A DNA stretch of 64,000 nucleotides from Paractinoplanes atraurantiacus (GCF_900215205.1 NZ_OBDY01000010.1:207862-271861), one strand, 5' to 3'; shown: positions 32,452-42,054, numbered from the stretch's first letter. Notes: a model not told the origin generated them from the sequence alone. Made by a program: numbers and translations.

Positions 32452-34350
32452 TCAGACCGGGTAGTGGCGGGGCGTGTATACGACCGTGGTGCCGTCACCG
32501 CGGGACACGGCGCGGGTCTGCGACGATCCGATGATCAGCAGGCACCGCATGTCGATCGTGGCCGGGTCGAGCTCGCCCAGCGTGGTCACCCGCACCGACT
32601 CGTCAGGGCCGCCGACGTCGCGGCCCACGACCACCGGGGTCTCGGGCGCCCGGTGCTCCAGGAGCACCGCGCGGGCCCGCACGAGCTGCTCCCGCCGGGT
32701 CTTCGAGGCCGGGTTGTAGAGGGCGATGACCAGGTCGGCCGCGGCGGCGCCGGTCAGCCGGCCCTCGATCACCGGCCACGGCTTGAGCCGGTCCGAGAGC
32801 GAGATGACACAGAAGTCGTGCCCGAGCGGGGCGCCGGCCCGGCTCGCCACGGCCTGGGCCGCGGTCAGGCCGGGAACGATCCGCACCGGGACGTCCTTCC
32901 ACTGCGGGTCCTCGGCCACCTCGAGCACCGCGGCGGCCATGGCGAAGACACCGGGGTCGCCGGAGGAGACGACGGTGACGCGGCGGCCGCGCTTGGCCAG
33001 GTCGAGGGCGAAGGCGGCCCGCTCGGCCTCGACCCGGTTGTCGGACGGGTGCAGGGTCTGGTGCGGCCCCGGTGTGACGCGCTGGAGATAGGTCACGTAG
33101 CCGATCAGGTCGTCCGCGTCGGCCAGCGCCGCCTTCGCTTCCGGGGTGAGCCAGCGCGGATCACCCGGCCCGAGCCCGACGACCGTCACCTGGCCCGCCC
33201 GGCCGGCCCGGCCCGCCTGCCCTTCCGGCTCGGCTTGGCCCTGGCGCTCCGCTTGGCCTTGGCGCTCCGTCTGCCCCTCGCGCTCCGCTTGGCCCTCGCG
33301 CTCCGCTTGGCCCTCGCGCTCCGCTTGGCCCTCGCGCTCCGCTTGGCCCTCGCGCTCCGTCTGCCCCTCGCGCTCCGCCTGCCTTTCGGGCTCCCCGTGC
33401 CGCTCCCGCTCCGACCTGTCGGATTTTTCGGATTTGTCGACAGTGGAAGTGATGGAGGCCGCGGAAGTGATGGAGGCCGCGGAAGTGATGGAGGCCGCGG
33501 GGGTGGTGGAGGCCGCGGGGGTGGTGGAGGCCGCGGGGGTGGTGGAGGCCGCGGGGGTGGTGGAGGCCGCGGGGGTGGTGGAGGCCGCGGGGGTGGTGGA
33601 AGCGGCGTGGGTGGTGGAAGCGGCGAAAGCGGTGGCGGCCGGGCTCGGCAGCAGGGCCAGGGAGAAGTACGGGACGGACTCGGGGTCCACGTCGGCGAAG
33701 GGGGCGGAACGCTCGCGGTCGGTGGTGGCGCGCTCCACGTACCAGGCGTCCTCGAGCCGGCCCGCCCGGTCGAGGGCCTCGCGGACCCCCTCGAAGGTGC
33801 GGCCCAGCTTCATCACGGCGGCCGACTCGGTGCCGGACAGGCGGGCGGCCAACTCGGCCGGGGGCAGCGTGCCGGGCAGCACGGTCAGCGTCTCGTCGCG
33901 CTCCATCAACGGGCGGCCGAGGACGGCGCTGGCGGCGCTCACCGAGGTCACGCCGGGCACGACCTCGGTCTCGTAGCGGTGGGCGAGCCGCTTGTGCATG
34001 TGCATGTACGAGCCGTAGAAGAACGGGTCACCCTCGGCCAGCACGACGACCGTACGGCCGGCGTCCAGATGGGCCGCCAGGCGGCCGGCGGCCTCGGCGT
34101 AGAACTCGTCGATCGCGCCCTGATAGCCGCCCGGGTGATCGGTGTTCTCGGTGGTCACCGGATAGATCAGCGGCTCCTCGATCTGCTCCTCGCGCAGCAG
34201 GGAGGCGGCGATCGCGCGGGCGTTGCTGCGGCCGTGCCGGGCCGCGTGATAGGCGACCACGTCGGCGCCGGCGATCAACCGGGCCGCCTTCACCGTGATC
34301 AGCTCGGGGTCGCCCGGTCCGACGCCGACACCGTAAAGCCGTCCCGCCAT
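32452..34350 (-). CDS. cobIJ: Bifunctional CobI-CobJ fusion (precorrin-2 C20- and precorrin-3B C17-methyltransferase)
   Basis: 632 residues from ATG 34350; GTG 34356, overlapping the cobH stop, is an alternative. Residues 1-235 are CobI (YGVGVGPGDPELITVKA, VVVLAEGDPFFYGSYMHMHKR). Residues about 393-632 are CobJ (VTVVGLGPGDPRWLTPEA, VVSSGDPGVFAMAAAVLEV, VVIALYNPASKTRR, split for reading). These add methyl groups at C20 and C17 in aerobic cobalamin synthesis. CobIJ fusions are known in actinomycetes. This one has a 155-residue linker made of AASTTP and EREGQA hexapeptide repeats, which is unusual for a cytoplasmic enzyme. Confidence 0.93.
   Translation of the reverse strand: MAGRLYGVGVGPGDPELITVKAARLIAGADVVAYHAARHGRSNARAIAASLLREEQIEEPLIYPVTTENTDHPGGYQGAIDEFYAEAAGRLAAHLDAGRTVVVLAEGDPFFYGSYMHMHKRLAHRYETEVVPGVTSVSAASAVLGRPLMERDETLTVLPGTLPPAELAARLSGTESAAVMKLGRTFEGVREALDRAGRLEDAWYVERATTDRERSAPFADVDPESVPYFSLALLPSPAATAFAASTTHAASTTPAASTTPAASTTPAASTTPAASTTPAASTTPAASITSAASITSAASITSTVDKSEKSDRSERERHGEPERQAEREGQTEREGQAEREGQAEREGQAEREGQAEREGQTERQGQAERQGQAEPEGQAGRAGRAGQVTVVGLGPGDPRWLTPEAKAALADADDLIGYVTYLQRVTPGPHQTLHPSDNRVEAERAAFALDLAKRGRRVTVVSSGDPGVFAMAAAVLEVAEDPQWKDVPVRIVPGLTAAQAVASRAGAPLGHDFCVISLSDRLKPWPVIEGRLTGAAAADLVIALYNPASKTRREQLVRARAVLLEHRAPETPVVVGRDVGGPDESVRVTTLGELDPATIDMRCLLIIGSSQTRAVSRGDGTTVVYTPRHYPV
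33205..33395. repeat. 18-bp minisatellite encoding EREGQA units
   Basis: About nine imperfect 18-bp units within the cobIJ linker encode AEREGQ/TEREGQ/AERQGQ on the minus strand. Several adjacent copies are identical in DNA. Confidence 0.9.
33427..33624. repeat. 18-bp minisatellite encoding AASTTP/AASITS units
   Basis: Eleven 18-bp units in the cobIJ linker: three GAAGTGATGGAGGCCGCG copies (AASITS), then six GGGGTGGTGGAGGCCGCG copies (AASTTP), then two diverged copies. It lies next to the EREGQA array. Confidence 0.92.
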
Positions 34351-34352
34351 GC

Positions 34353-34970
34353 TCACTCCGCCTCCGAGGCCAGCGCGTTCACCGCGGCGGCCGTCATCGC
34401 GCTGCCGCCACGGCGGCCGCGCACGATCAGATGGTCCAGATCGGACAGCGCCAGCGCGTCCTTCGACTCGGCGGCCCCGATGAAACCGACCGGGATGCCC
34501 AGCACGGCGGCGGGCCTGGGCGCGCCGCCGGCGATCATCTCGAGCAGCCGGAACAGGGCGGTCGGCGCGTTGCCGATGGCCACCACCGAGCCCTCCAGCC
34601 GGTCGAGCCACAGATCGAGGGCGGCCGCGCTGCGGGTGGTCCGCAGCTTCTCCGCGAGGGCCGGCACCGCAGGGTCGCGCAGCGTGCAGACGACGTCGTT
34701 GTTCGCGGGCAGCCGCTTGCGGGTGACACCACTGGCCACCATCTCGGCGTCACAGAGGATCGGGGCGCCGTCGAGCAGAGCCTTACGGGCGGCCGAGGCC
34801 ACATTCGGGCTGTACGCGATGTCGCGCACCAGATCGACCATGCCGCAGGCGTGGATCATCCGCACGGCGACCCGCGCCACATCGGACGGAAAGCCGCTGA
34901 GGTCGGTCTCGGCCCGGATCGTGGCGAACGAGCGCCGGTAGATCTCGGCGCCGTCGCGCTCGTACTCCAT
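34353..34970 (-). CDS. cobH: Precorrin-8X methylmutase
   Basis: 205 residues from ATG 34970, which overlaps the cobG stop (ATGA). Family features are YRRSFATIRAETDLSGFP, VRMIHACGMVDLVRDIAYSP (catalytic histidine), ILCDAEMVASGV and the C-terminal GIPVGFIGAAESKDAL. It moves the C11 methyl group to C12, giving hydrogenobyrinic acid. The third of three coupled cob genes follows it directly. Confidence 0.96.
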   Translation of the reverse strand: MEYERDGAEIYRRSFATIRAETDLSGFPSDVARVAVRMIHACGMVDLVRDIAYSPNVASAARKALLDGAPILCDAEMVASGVTRKRLPANNDVVCTLRDPAVPALAEKLRTTRSAAALDLWLDRLEGSVVAIGNAPTALFRLLEMIAGGAPRPAAVLGIPVGFIGAAESKDALALSDLDHLIVRGRRGGSAMTAAAVNALASEAE

Positions 34971-36193
34971 CAGATCCTCCTCGCCGACGCGATCGCATCG
35001 AACGTCTCGCCGGTCGGTTGCCGGGTCACGGCGTAGCCGGCCGGGGTTGCCTCAACTCGAACGTGTGGGCCGGACGGGCTGCCGCAGCCCCGGGCGCAGC
35101 CGATCCAATGCACCGGCAGGCCCTCGGCGTAGGTGCTGGTCGCCGCCGCGTCGGCGCGGACGTCGGCCAGCGACTTGGCGCAGCCGGGGCGGCCGGCGCA
35201 GGCGGTCACGCCGGTCCAGCGGGAACCGGCGGTGGTGGGCAGGCCGGCTTCTTCGAGGCGGCGCTGCCAGCGGCGGGCGTCCTCGGGGGCCAGATCGGGC
35301 ACGACGATGCCGCGGGCGGGGGTGACGACCAGGCGGCGGGCGGTCGTGAGCAGATGGAGGGCCTCGCCGCCGAGCATGCCGAGCGGGACCAGCGCGCTCA
35401 CCGCGACCAGGCCGCCGGGCTGGTCGAGGAGGCCGAGAGCGGTCGGTGCGGGTGTTCGCGTCACGGGCTCGGGCGTGCCGGGGGCGCCGATTTTCGTGGC
35501 GACCCGGGCCGGGCCGTCGGGCATCTCGTGCAGGCGCCAGGCGGTGACGTCGGCGCGCTCCTCCAGGAACGCGCGGGCAGCGGCCAGCAGCGTCTCGACG
35601 ACGGCGGCCGCGGGCACGCGCAGACCCACGTCGTGGCCGGCCAGCAGGATCGCGAAGGTGGCGCCGTCGGGCGCGGCCCCGATGTGGTCGGCCCGAGTGG
35701 CCCCGTCGGGCGCGGTCCCGATGTGGTCGGCCGAGGCGGGGACCGCCGCCAGGTCGGCGGTCAGCGGGACGTCGCCCAGCGCGAACAGGAAGCGGCCCGG
35801 GAGGGCGGCCAGGACCGGGTCGGCGCACAAGGCGCGGTCCAGGCCGGTCACCAACGTGCGCAGCGTGGCGTCGGCCAGGGGTGGGGCCGCGATGTTGCGT
35901 ACGGTCTCGTGAGTCGACGAAGGCAGCAAGCCGGCGGCCGACAGCCGGGCCGCGAGGGCCGTCGGGTCGATGTCGTTGAGGGCTCTGAGCTGCAGATTCG
36001 CGCGAGACGTGAGCTCTAGCGGGCCGATCTCGCCCAGGGCCGCCAGTTGGGCGCCGGTAAGCATGCCGCCGGGCAGGCGGACGCGGGCCAGCGGGCCGTC
36101 GGCGGCTGAATGCAGCCGCAGGGCTCCGGGGCAGGCGTCGACCTTCGTCCGGCGGATGGGGGGAGGCACGGCCCGGATACTACGTTCGTGCAC
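34970..36193 (-). CDS. cobG: Precorrin-3B synthase
   Basis: About 407 residues; GTG 36193 is used, but the start is uncertain (GTG 36169 is possible). It is a sulfite/nitrite-reductase-like protein with a ferredoxin-like half domain at the N-terminus (LELTSRANLQLRAL). The Fe-S ligands are in TACAGRPGCAKS (CX5C) and GCARGCG (CX3C). CobG performs the O2-dependent step of aerobic corrin synthesis. A 13-residue in-frame duplication (ADHIGTAPDGATR/ADHIGAAPDGATF) lies mid-protein. It is divergent from cobN and has no riboswitch on its own strand. Confidence 0.9.
   Translation of the reverse strand: MHERSIRAVPPPIRRTKVDACPGALRLHSAADGPLARVRLPGGMLTGAQLAALGEIGPLELTSRANLQLRALNDIDPTALAARLSAAGLLPSSTHETVRNIAAPPLADATLRTLVTGLDRALCADPVLAALPGRFLFALGDVPLTADLAAVPASADHIGTAPDGATRADHIGAAPDGATFAILLAGHDVGLRVPAAAVVETLLAAARAFLEERADVTAWRLHEMPDGPARVATKIGAPGTPEPVTRTPAPTALGLLDQPGGLVAVSALVPLGMLGGEALHLLTTARRLVVTPARGIVVPDLAPEDARRWQRRLEEAGLPTTAGSRWTGVTACAGRPGCAKSLADVRADAAATSTYAEGLPVHWIGCARGCGSPSGPHVRVEATPAGYAVTRQPTGETFDAIASARRI
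35658..35735. repeat. 39-bp in-frame tandem duplication in cobG
   Basis: Units 35658-35696 and 35697-35735 differ at a few positions and encode two ADHIGxAPDGAT segments on the minus strand. Confidence 0.85.
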
Positions 36194-36249
36194 CGATGTG
36201 CCCGCATCCTCGGGTCGGGATCGTCACACCGCCGGACCCTCCTTGACGG

Positions 36250-36400
36250 CGGGTGGGAGCGCCCGGAAGGGTGGGAGGTCACGAGCGGCGACGCCGCGGA
36301 GGAAGCCGGTGTGAATCCGGCGCGGTCCCGCCACTGTCACCGGGCCTCACCGGCCCGGGAGCCAGGAACTCCGGTCGCCGTGGATTCCTACGACCCGGGG
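36250..36400 (+). ncRNA. Cobalamin (adenosylcobalamin) riboswitch
   Basis: The conserved core is evident: GGAAGCCGGTGTGAATCCGG, GCGGTCCCGCCACTGTCACC and the closing GGGAGCCAGGAACTCCGG that carries the B12-box-like segment. It ends about 20 bases before the cobN start and overlaps the region of its ribosome site (GAGGGGAG at 36411-36418). It probably blocks translation or transcription of cobN when cobalamin is plentiful. Boundaries are approximate. Confidence 0.92.
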
Positions 36401-36423
36401 CGCGGACCCCGAGGGGAGCGCGC

Positions 36424-39400
36424 GTGTTCCTGCTGCTGTCGACCTCCGACACCGACCTGCTCAGCGCCCGGGCCAGCGGCTCGGCCTGGCGACTGGCCAA
36501 CCCGGCCCGCACTCAGGTGGGCGACCTTCCGGCGCTGCTCGACGGGGTCGAGCTCGTCGTGGTGCGCATCCTCGGCGGGCGCCGGGCCTGGGAGGAAGGG
36601 CTCGACGCCCTGCTCGCCGGGCCGGTCCCGGTGATCGTGCTCGGCGGGGAGCAGGCGCCCGACGCCGACCTGATGAAACTCTCCACGGTGCCGGCCGGTG
36701 TGGCCGCCGAGGCGCACGCGTACCTGGCGCAGGGCGGCCCGGACAACCTGAAGTCGGTGCACGACTTCCTCTCCGACACGGTGCTGCTGACCGGCCACGG
36801 GTTCGCCCCGGCGCAGGCCGCGCCCGAGTGGGGGCCGCTGCCGCGCACGTCGAACGTGCAGGGCCCGGTCGTGGCGGTGCTCTACTACCGCGCGCACCAC
36901 ATGGCGGGCAACACGACCTTCGTCGAGGCGCTGTGCCAGGCGGTCGAGGCCAAGGGTGGGCGGCCGTTGCCGTTGTTCACGTCCTCCCTGCGTACGGCGC
37001 CCGAGGAATTGCTCGTCGAACTGCGCAAGGCGGACGCCCTGGTCGTGACGGTGCTCGCGGCCGGCGGCACCAAGCCGGCCACCGTGGGCGCGGGCGGTGA
37101 CGACGAGGCCTGGGACGTGGGCGTGCTGGCCGATCTCGACGTGCCGATCCTGCAAGGGCTGTGCCTGACCAGCAGCCGCGCGGCCTGGGAGGAGAGCGAC
37201 GACGGGCTGACCCCGCTCGACGCGGCGACGCAGGTGGCGATCCCCGAGTTCGACGGGCGGATCATCACGGTGCCGTTTTCGTTCAAGGAGATCGACCCGG
37301 ACGGGCTGTCGGTCTACGTGGCCGACCCCGAGCGGGCGCTGCGGGTGGCCGGCATCGCGGTGGCGCACGCCCGGCTGCGGCACGTCCCGCCGGCCGAGCG
37401 GCGCATCGTGCTGATGCTGTCGGCCTATCCGACGAAGCATTCGCGCATCGGCAACGCGGTCGGCCTCGACACGCCGGCCTCGACCGTCGCCCTGCTGGCG
37501 GCGATGCGGGCCAAGGGCTATCAGATCGGAGACTTCGGCCGGTACGACGGTGACGGGCTCATTCACGCTCTCATCGCGGCCGGGGGCCAGGACCCCGACT
37601 GGCTGACCGAGGAACAGCTCAGCGGCAACAAGGTTCGGATCTCCGGTTCTCTGTACGCCTCGTGGTTCGCCACCCTGCCGGCTGACTTGCGGGAATCCGT
37701 CGAACGGCACTGGGGGCCGCCGCCGGGCGAGCTCTACGTCGACAACGGCGACATCGTGCTGGCCGCGCTGCGCGACGAGAACGTGGTCGTCATGGTGCAG
37801 CCGCCGCGCGGCTTCGGCGCCAACCCGGTGGCGATCTACCACGACCCCGACCTGCCGCCGTCGCATCACTACCTGGCCGCCTACCGGTGGCTGGCCGACG
37901 ACTTCGGCGCGCACGCGGTGGTCCACGTCGGCAAGCACGGCAACCTCGAGTGGCTGCCGGGCAAGAACGTGGGCATGTCGGCCTCGGACGGCACCGACGC
38001 GGCGCTGGGCGACCTGCCGCTGATCTACCCGTTCCTGGTCAACGACCCGGGCGAGGGCACGCAGGCGAAGAGGCGCGCACACGCGACGCTGGTCGACCAC
38101 CTGATCCCGCCGATGGCGCGGGCGGAGTCGTACGGCGACATCGCCCGCCTGGAGCAGCTGCTCGACGAGCACGCGACGATCGCCACCCTCGACCCGGCGA
38201 AGCTGCCGGCGATCAGGGCCCAGATCTGGACGCTGATCGAGGCGGCCCGGATGGACCACGACCTCGGCCTGTCGGTCCGGCCCGGCGACGAGGAGTTCGA
38301 CGAGTTCATCCTGCACATCGACGGCTGGCTGTGCGAGGTGAAGGACGCGCAGATCCGCGACGGCCTGCACGTCCTGGGCGCGGCCCCGAAGGGCGAGGCC
38401 CGCGTCAACCTGGTCCTGGCCATGCTGCGGGCCCGCCAGATGTGGGCCGGCCAGGTGGCGGCGCTGCCGGGCCTGCGCGAGGCGCTGGGCCTGCACGACG
38501 GCGCCTCGACCGCCGAGACCGACCGCATCGAGACGGTCGCCCGCGCTTTGGTGATGGCGATGGAGGAGGCCGGGTGGCCGAGCGACGAGGCGGCTATCGC
38601 TGCCATCGTTGCCTCCGCCTCCGCCCATTCCGCAACCGAAATTTCGGAAATGTCCGAAGTGGGGAGTGCCGGGGCGGTCGGCGTGAGCGCGGGCGGCGCG
38701 GGCTCCGGCGGCGTGCGGGCTGTGCTCGCTTTTGCCGCGCGGGAGGTCGTGCCCCGGCTCGACCGGACCACCGATGAGCTCGGGAACCTGCTGCACGCTC
38801 TGGATGGCGGCTATGTGCCGGCCGGGCCCAGCGGGTCGCCTCTTCGTGGGCTGATCAATGTGCTGCCGACCGGGCGGAACTTCTACTCCGTCGACCCCAA
38901 GGCGATTCCGAGCTCGCTCGCCTGGGAGACCGGCCAGGCCATGGCTGAGTCGCTGCTCCAGCGCTATCGGGCCGACTACGGCGACTGGCCCCGCTCGGTC
39001 GGGCTCTCCGCGTGGGGGACCAGCGCCATGCGTACGGCCGGTGACGACATCGCCGAGATCCTGGCCCTCATCGGCTGCCGGCCGGTCTGGGATCCCGCCT
39101 CGCGCCGGGTCACCGGGCTCGAGCCCATCGACCGGCAGGAGCTCGGGCGCCCGCGGGTCGACGTGACCGTGCGGATCTCCGGGTTCTTCCGGGACGCCTT
39201 CCCGCACGTGGTGGCCATGCTCGACGACGCCTTCCGGATGGTCGCCGAGCTGGATGAGCCGGACAACTTCGTCCGTGAGCACGCCCTCGCCGACCAGGCC
39301 CGCCACAGCGACTGGCGCCGGGCCACCACCCGCATCTTCGGGTCGCGGCCGGGTGCGTACGGCGCCGGAATCCTGCCTTTGATCGACAGCCGCAACTGGC

Positions 39401-40047
39401 GTGACGACAAGGACCTGGCCGAGGTCTACGCGGTGTGGGGCGGCTTCGCCTACGGTCGCGGGCTCGACGGCGTGCCGGCCCGCGACGACATGGAGAACGC
39501 CTACAAGCGGATCGACATCGCGGCCAAGAACATCGACACCCGCGAGCACGACATCGCCGACTCCGACGACTACTTCCAGTACCACGGCGGCATGATCGCC
39601 ACCGTGCGGGCGCTGACCGGTAAGGCGCCGGCCGCGTACATCGGCGACTCGACCAACCCGGACGCCACGCGGACCCGCAGCCTCACCGAGGAGACCGCGC
39701 GGATCTTCCGGGCCCGCGTGGTCAACCCGCGCTGGATCGCCGCCATGCGCCGCCACGGCTACAAGGGAGCGTTCGAGCTCGCCGCCACCGTCGACTATCT
39801 GTTCGGCTACGACGCGACGGCCGGCGTGGTCACCGACTGGATGTACGAGCAGCTGGCCGCGACCTACGTGCTCGACCCGGAGAACCAGAAGTTCTTCCAG
39901 CAGTCGAACCCGTGGGCCCTGCACGGCATCACCGAGCGCCTGCTCGAGGCGGCCGACCGCAACCTGTGGGAGTCGCCCTCGCCCGAGACGCTGAGTGCCC
40001 TTCAGGAGCTCTATCTCGAAACCGAGGGCGACCTCGAGGACGCCTAG
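36424..40047 (+). CDS. cobN: Cobaltochelatase subunit CobN
   Basis: 1207 residues from GTG 36424, the usual CobN length, with GAGGGGAG upstream. Family features include VLYYRAHHMAGNTTFVEALCQAVE, IVLMLSAYPTKHSRIGNAVGLDTP, HVGKHGNLEWLPGKNVG and FYSVDPKAIPSSLAWETGQ, split here for reading. CobN is the large subunit of the ATP-dependent chelatase that inserts cobalt into hydrogenobyrinic acid a,c-diamide. CobS/CobT or ChlI/ChlD-like partners are not in the window. A Ser/Ala/Gly-rich insert occupies about residues 727-767. Expression is controlled by the upstream riboswitch. Confidence 0.96.
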   Translation: MFLLLSTSDTDLLSARASGSAWRLANPARTQVGDLPALLDGVELVVVRILGGRRAWEEGLDALLAGPVPVIVLGGEQAPDADLMKLSTVPAGVAAEAHAYLAQGGPDNLKSVHDFLSDTVLLTGHGFAPAQAAPEWGPLPRTSNVQGPVVAVLYYRAHHMAGNTTFVEALCQAVEAKGGRPLPLFTSSLRTAPEELLVELRKADALVVTVLAAGGTKPATVGAGGDDEAWDVGVLADLDVPILQGLCLTSSRAAWEESDDGLTPLDAATQVAIPEFDGRIITVPFSFKEIDPDGLSVYVADPERALRVAGIAVAHARLRHVPPAERRIVLMLSAYPTKHSRIGNAVGLDTPASTVALLAAMRAKGYQIGDFGRYDGDGLIHALIAAGGQDPDWLTEEQLSGNKVRISGSLYASWFATLPADLRESVERHWGPPPGELYVDNGDIVLAALRDENVVVMVQPPRGFGANPVAIYHDPDLPPSHHYLAAYRWLADDFGAHAVVHVGKHGNLEWLPGKNVGMSASDGTDAALGDLPLIYPFLVNDPGEGTQAKRRAHATLVDHLIPPMARAESYGDIARLEQLLDEHATIATLDPAKLPAIRAQIWTLIEAARMDHDLGLSVRPGDEEFDEFILHIDGWLCEVKDAQIRDGLHVLGAAPKGEARVNLVLAMLRARQMWAGQVAALPGLREALGLHDGASTAETDRIETVARALVMAMEEAGWPSDEAAIAAIVASASAHSATEISEMSEVGSAGAVGVSAGGAGSGGVRAVLAFAAREVVPRLDRTTDELGNLLHALDGGYVPAGPSGSPLRGLINVLPTGRNFYSVDPKAIPSSLAWETGQAMAESLLQRYRADYGDWPRSVGLSAWGTSAMRTAGDDIAEILALIGCRPVWDPASRRVTGLEPIDRQELGRPRVDVTVRISGFFRDAFPHVVAMLDDAFRMVAELDEPDNFVREHALADQARHSDWRRATTRIFGSRPGAYGAGILPLIDSRNWRDDKDLAEVYAVWGGFAYGRGLDGVPARDDMENAYKRIDIAAKNIDTREHDIADSDDYFQYHGGMIATVRALTGKAPAAYIGDSTNPDATRTRSLTEETARIFRARVVNPRWIAAMRRHGYKGAFELAATVDYLFGYDATAGVVTDWMYEQLAATYVLDPENQKFFQQSNPWALHGITERLLEAADRNLWESPSPETLSALQELYLETEGDLEDA

Positions 40048-40068
40048 CCTCTCCGCCGCGGTCATCTC

Positions 40069-40100
40069 GGCCGGCTGGTTTCCCGTGGGACCAGCCGGCC
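40069..40100 (+). terminator. Hairpin terminator of cobN
   Basis: GGCCGGCTGGT (40069-40079) pairs perfectly with ACCAGCCGGCC (40090-40100), 22 bases after the cobN stop. The following GTCTTCGTCTTCG is moderately T-rich. Confidence 0.8.
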
Positions 40101-40198
40101 GTCTTCGTCTTCGTCTTCGCCGGCCGTCGCGGTTGACGGTTCCGGAACCGTCGTGTGATTTCCGGGCTCACCTGCGTCGATCCGTACCGTGAAGATCA

Positions 40199-40278
40199 GA
40201 AAGCGCTTCCCGGGCCGGGACCAGGCATTGACAGGGGTTGAAACGCCGGTTCACAGTGACGGCACGAAGAGCGCTTTC
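40199..40278 (+). promoter_or_regulatory. Promoter flanked by two LacI-type operators, upstream of the GH16 gene
   Basis: Operator 1 is GAAAGCGCTTCC (40199-40210) and operator 2 is GAAGAGCGCTTTC (40266-40278). Both contain GAAAGCGCT in opposite orientation and centre on CG, as in LacI/CebR-family sites. Between them is TTGACA (40228-40233), a consensus -35 box; the -10 is weak. Centres are 68 bases apart. The LacI regulator encoded 5 kb downstream is the natural candidate. Confidence 0.65.
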
Positions 40279-40336
40279 ACACGGTGTTCCCCCACCGGAA
40301 ATCGCTCTGACACATCCCCCCATCTGGAGTCGCCCC

Positions 40337-42054
40337 ATGACATCCCCCGTCCTGGAGAGACCGTTCCGGGTCGCCGCTCTCGTGGCCGGCCTCGTCGGCC
40401 TGTTCGCCGCCTATCTCGTCGCCACCGTTCAGCCCGCCCGCGCCGCCGAGGTGCTGGTGTCGCAGGGCAAGACCGCCACCGCCTCCTCGACCGAGGCGGC
40501 CGGCGCCTATCAGGCCGCCGAGGCCGTCGACGGCAACGCCGGCACGCGCTGGGCCAGCGCGTTCTCCGCCGCCCAGTGGTGGCAGGTCGACCTCGGCGCC
40601 ACGACCAGCGTCTCGCGCATCGCCATCAACTGGGAGGCCGCGTACGCCAAGGCCTTCACCATCCAGTTCTCGACCAACGGCAGCACCTACACCCAGGCGT
40701 ACGCCACCACGACCGGCACCGGCGGCCAGCAGAGCATCGCCGCCACCGGCTCGGCCCGATACGTCCGCATCAATCTGACCGAGCGGGCGCTGGCGGCGTA
40801 CGGCTACTCGTTCTGGGAGTTCCAGGTCTTCTCCGGCGACGGTGGCCCGACGACGCCGCCCACGACCCCGCCGGCCGGAACCACCCGGCTCCTGTCCTAC
40901 AACAAGCCGGCCCAGGCCAGCTCCTGGCAGAACGACGTCAACTGCAACCCGTGCAGCCCGGACAAGGCGTTCGACAACGACCCGGCCAGCCGCTGGGCCA
41001 CCAGCTCCACCACCGGCTGGGTCGACCCCGGCTGGATCTCGGTCGACCTCGGCGCCACCGCCCAGATCAGCCAGGTCGTCCTGCAGTGGGACCCCGCCTA
41101 CGGCCGGGCGTACCAGCTGCAGACCTCGAACGACAACGCCAACTGGACCACCTTCTACTCCACCACCACCGGCGACGGCCTCAAGGACGTCATCAACGCC
41201 ACCGGCACCGGCCGGTACGTGCGTCTCTACGGCACCGCCCGCAGCAGCGCGTACGGCTACTCGCTGTGGGAGTTCAGCGTCTACGGCACCGGCGGCAACC
41301 CCACCGCCCCGCCGGCCAAGCCGGCCGACCCCACCTTCCCCGCCACCCGGCTCGTCTTCTCCGACGAGTTCAACGGCGCCGCCGGGGCCAAACCCGACCA
41401 GGCGAAGTGGACGTACGACCCGGGCGTCCCGCAGAACGGCGAGATCCAGTACTACACGCCGAACAGCGAGAACGCGCAGATGAACGGCCAGGGCTCGCTG
41501 GTCATCGAGGCCCGCCGGCAGGACTACCAGGGCCGCCAGTACACGTCGGCCCGGATGAACACGAGCAACAAGTTCCACGTGCAGTACGGCCGGGTCGAGG
41601 CCCGCGTGAAGGTGCCGAAGGGCAACGGCCTGTGGCCCGCGTTCTGGATGATGGGCGCCGACTTCCTCACCGGCCGCCCGTGGCCGTACAACGGCGAGAT
41701 CGACATCATGGAGGTGCTGGGCCGCAACACCAGCGAGGCCTACTCCACGCTGCACGCGCCCGCCTACAACGGTGCCGGCGGCTACGGCCAGAAGTACGCC
41801 ACGGCCGACCTGTCGCAGGACTTCCACGTCTGGGCGGTGGAGTGGGACAGCAAGGGCATGCGCTTCCTGCTCGACGGCAACCAGGTCTTCTACGCGAGCA
41901 AGGAGACCGTCGAGAACACCCGCGGCCCGTGGATCTACGACCACCCGTTCTACGTGATCCTCAACCTGGCCGTCGGCGGCGACTTCCCCGGCCCGATCGA
42001 CGCCAGCACCCCGTTCCCGTCCCAGATGCTCGTCGACTACGTGAGGGTTTACCA

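Noticed and set aside
32464..34941. 825-codon open frame antisense to cobIJ and cobH
   Set aside because: It runs across two well-supported cob genes; its product is Gly/Arg/Leu low-complexity sequence caused by high GC and the in-frame repeats.
36388..40065. 1225-codon open frame antisense to cobN
   Set aside because: The plus strand encodes an unmistakable CobN; the antisense product is Arg/Val/Asp/Gly-rich with no domain.
40189..42054. Upstream extension of the DUF1996 gene to over 1000 codons
   Set aside because: The extension lies out of frame over the GH16 gene and is Arg/Pro-rich; the signal peptide and ATGA coupling fix the start at 42055.
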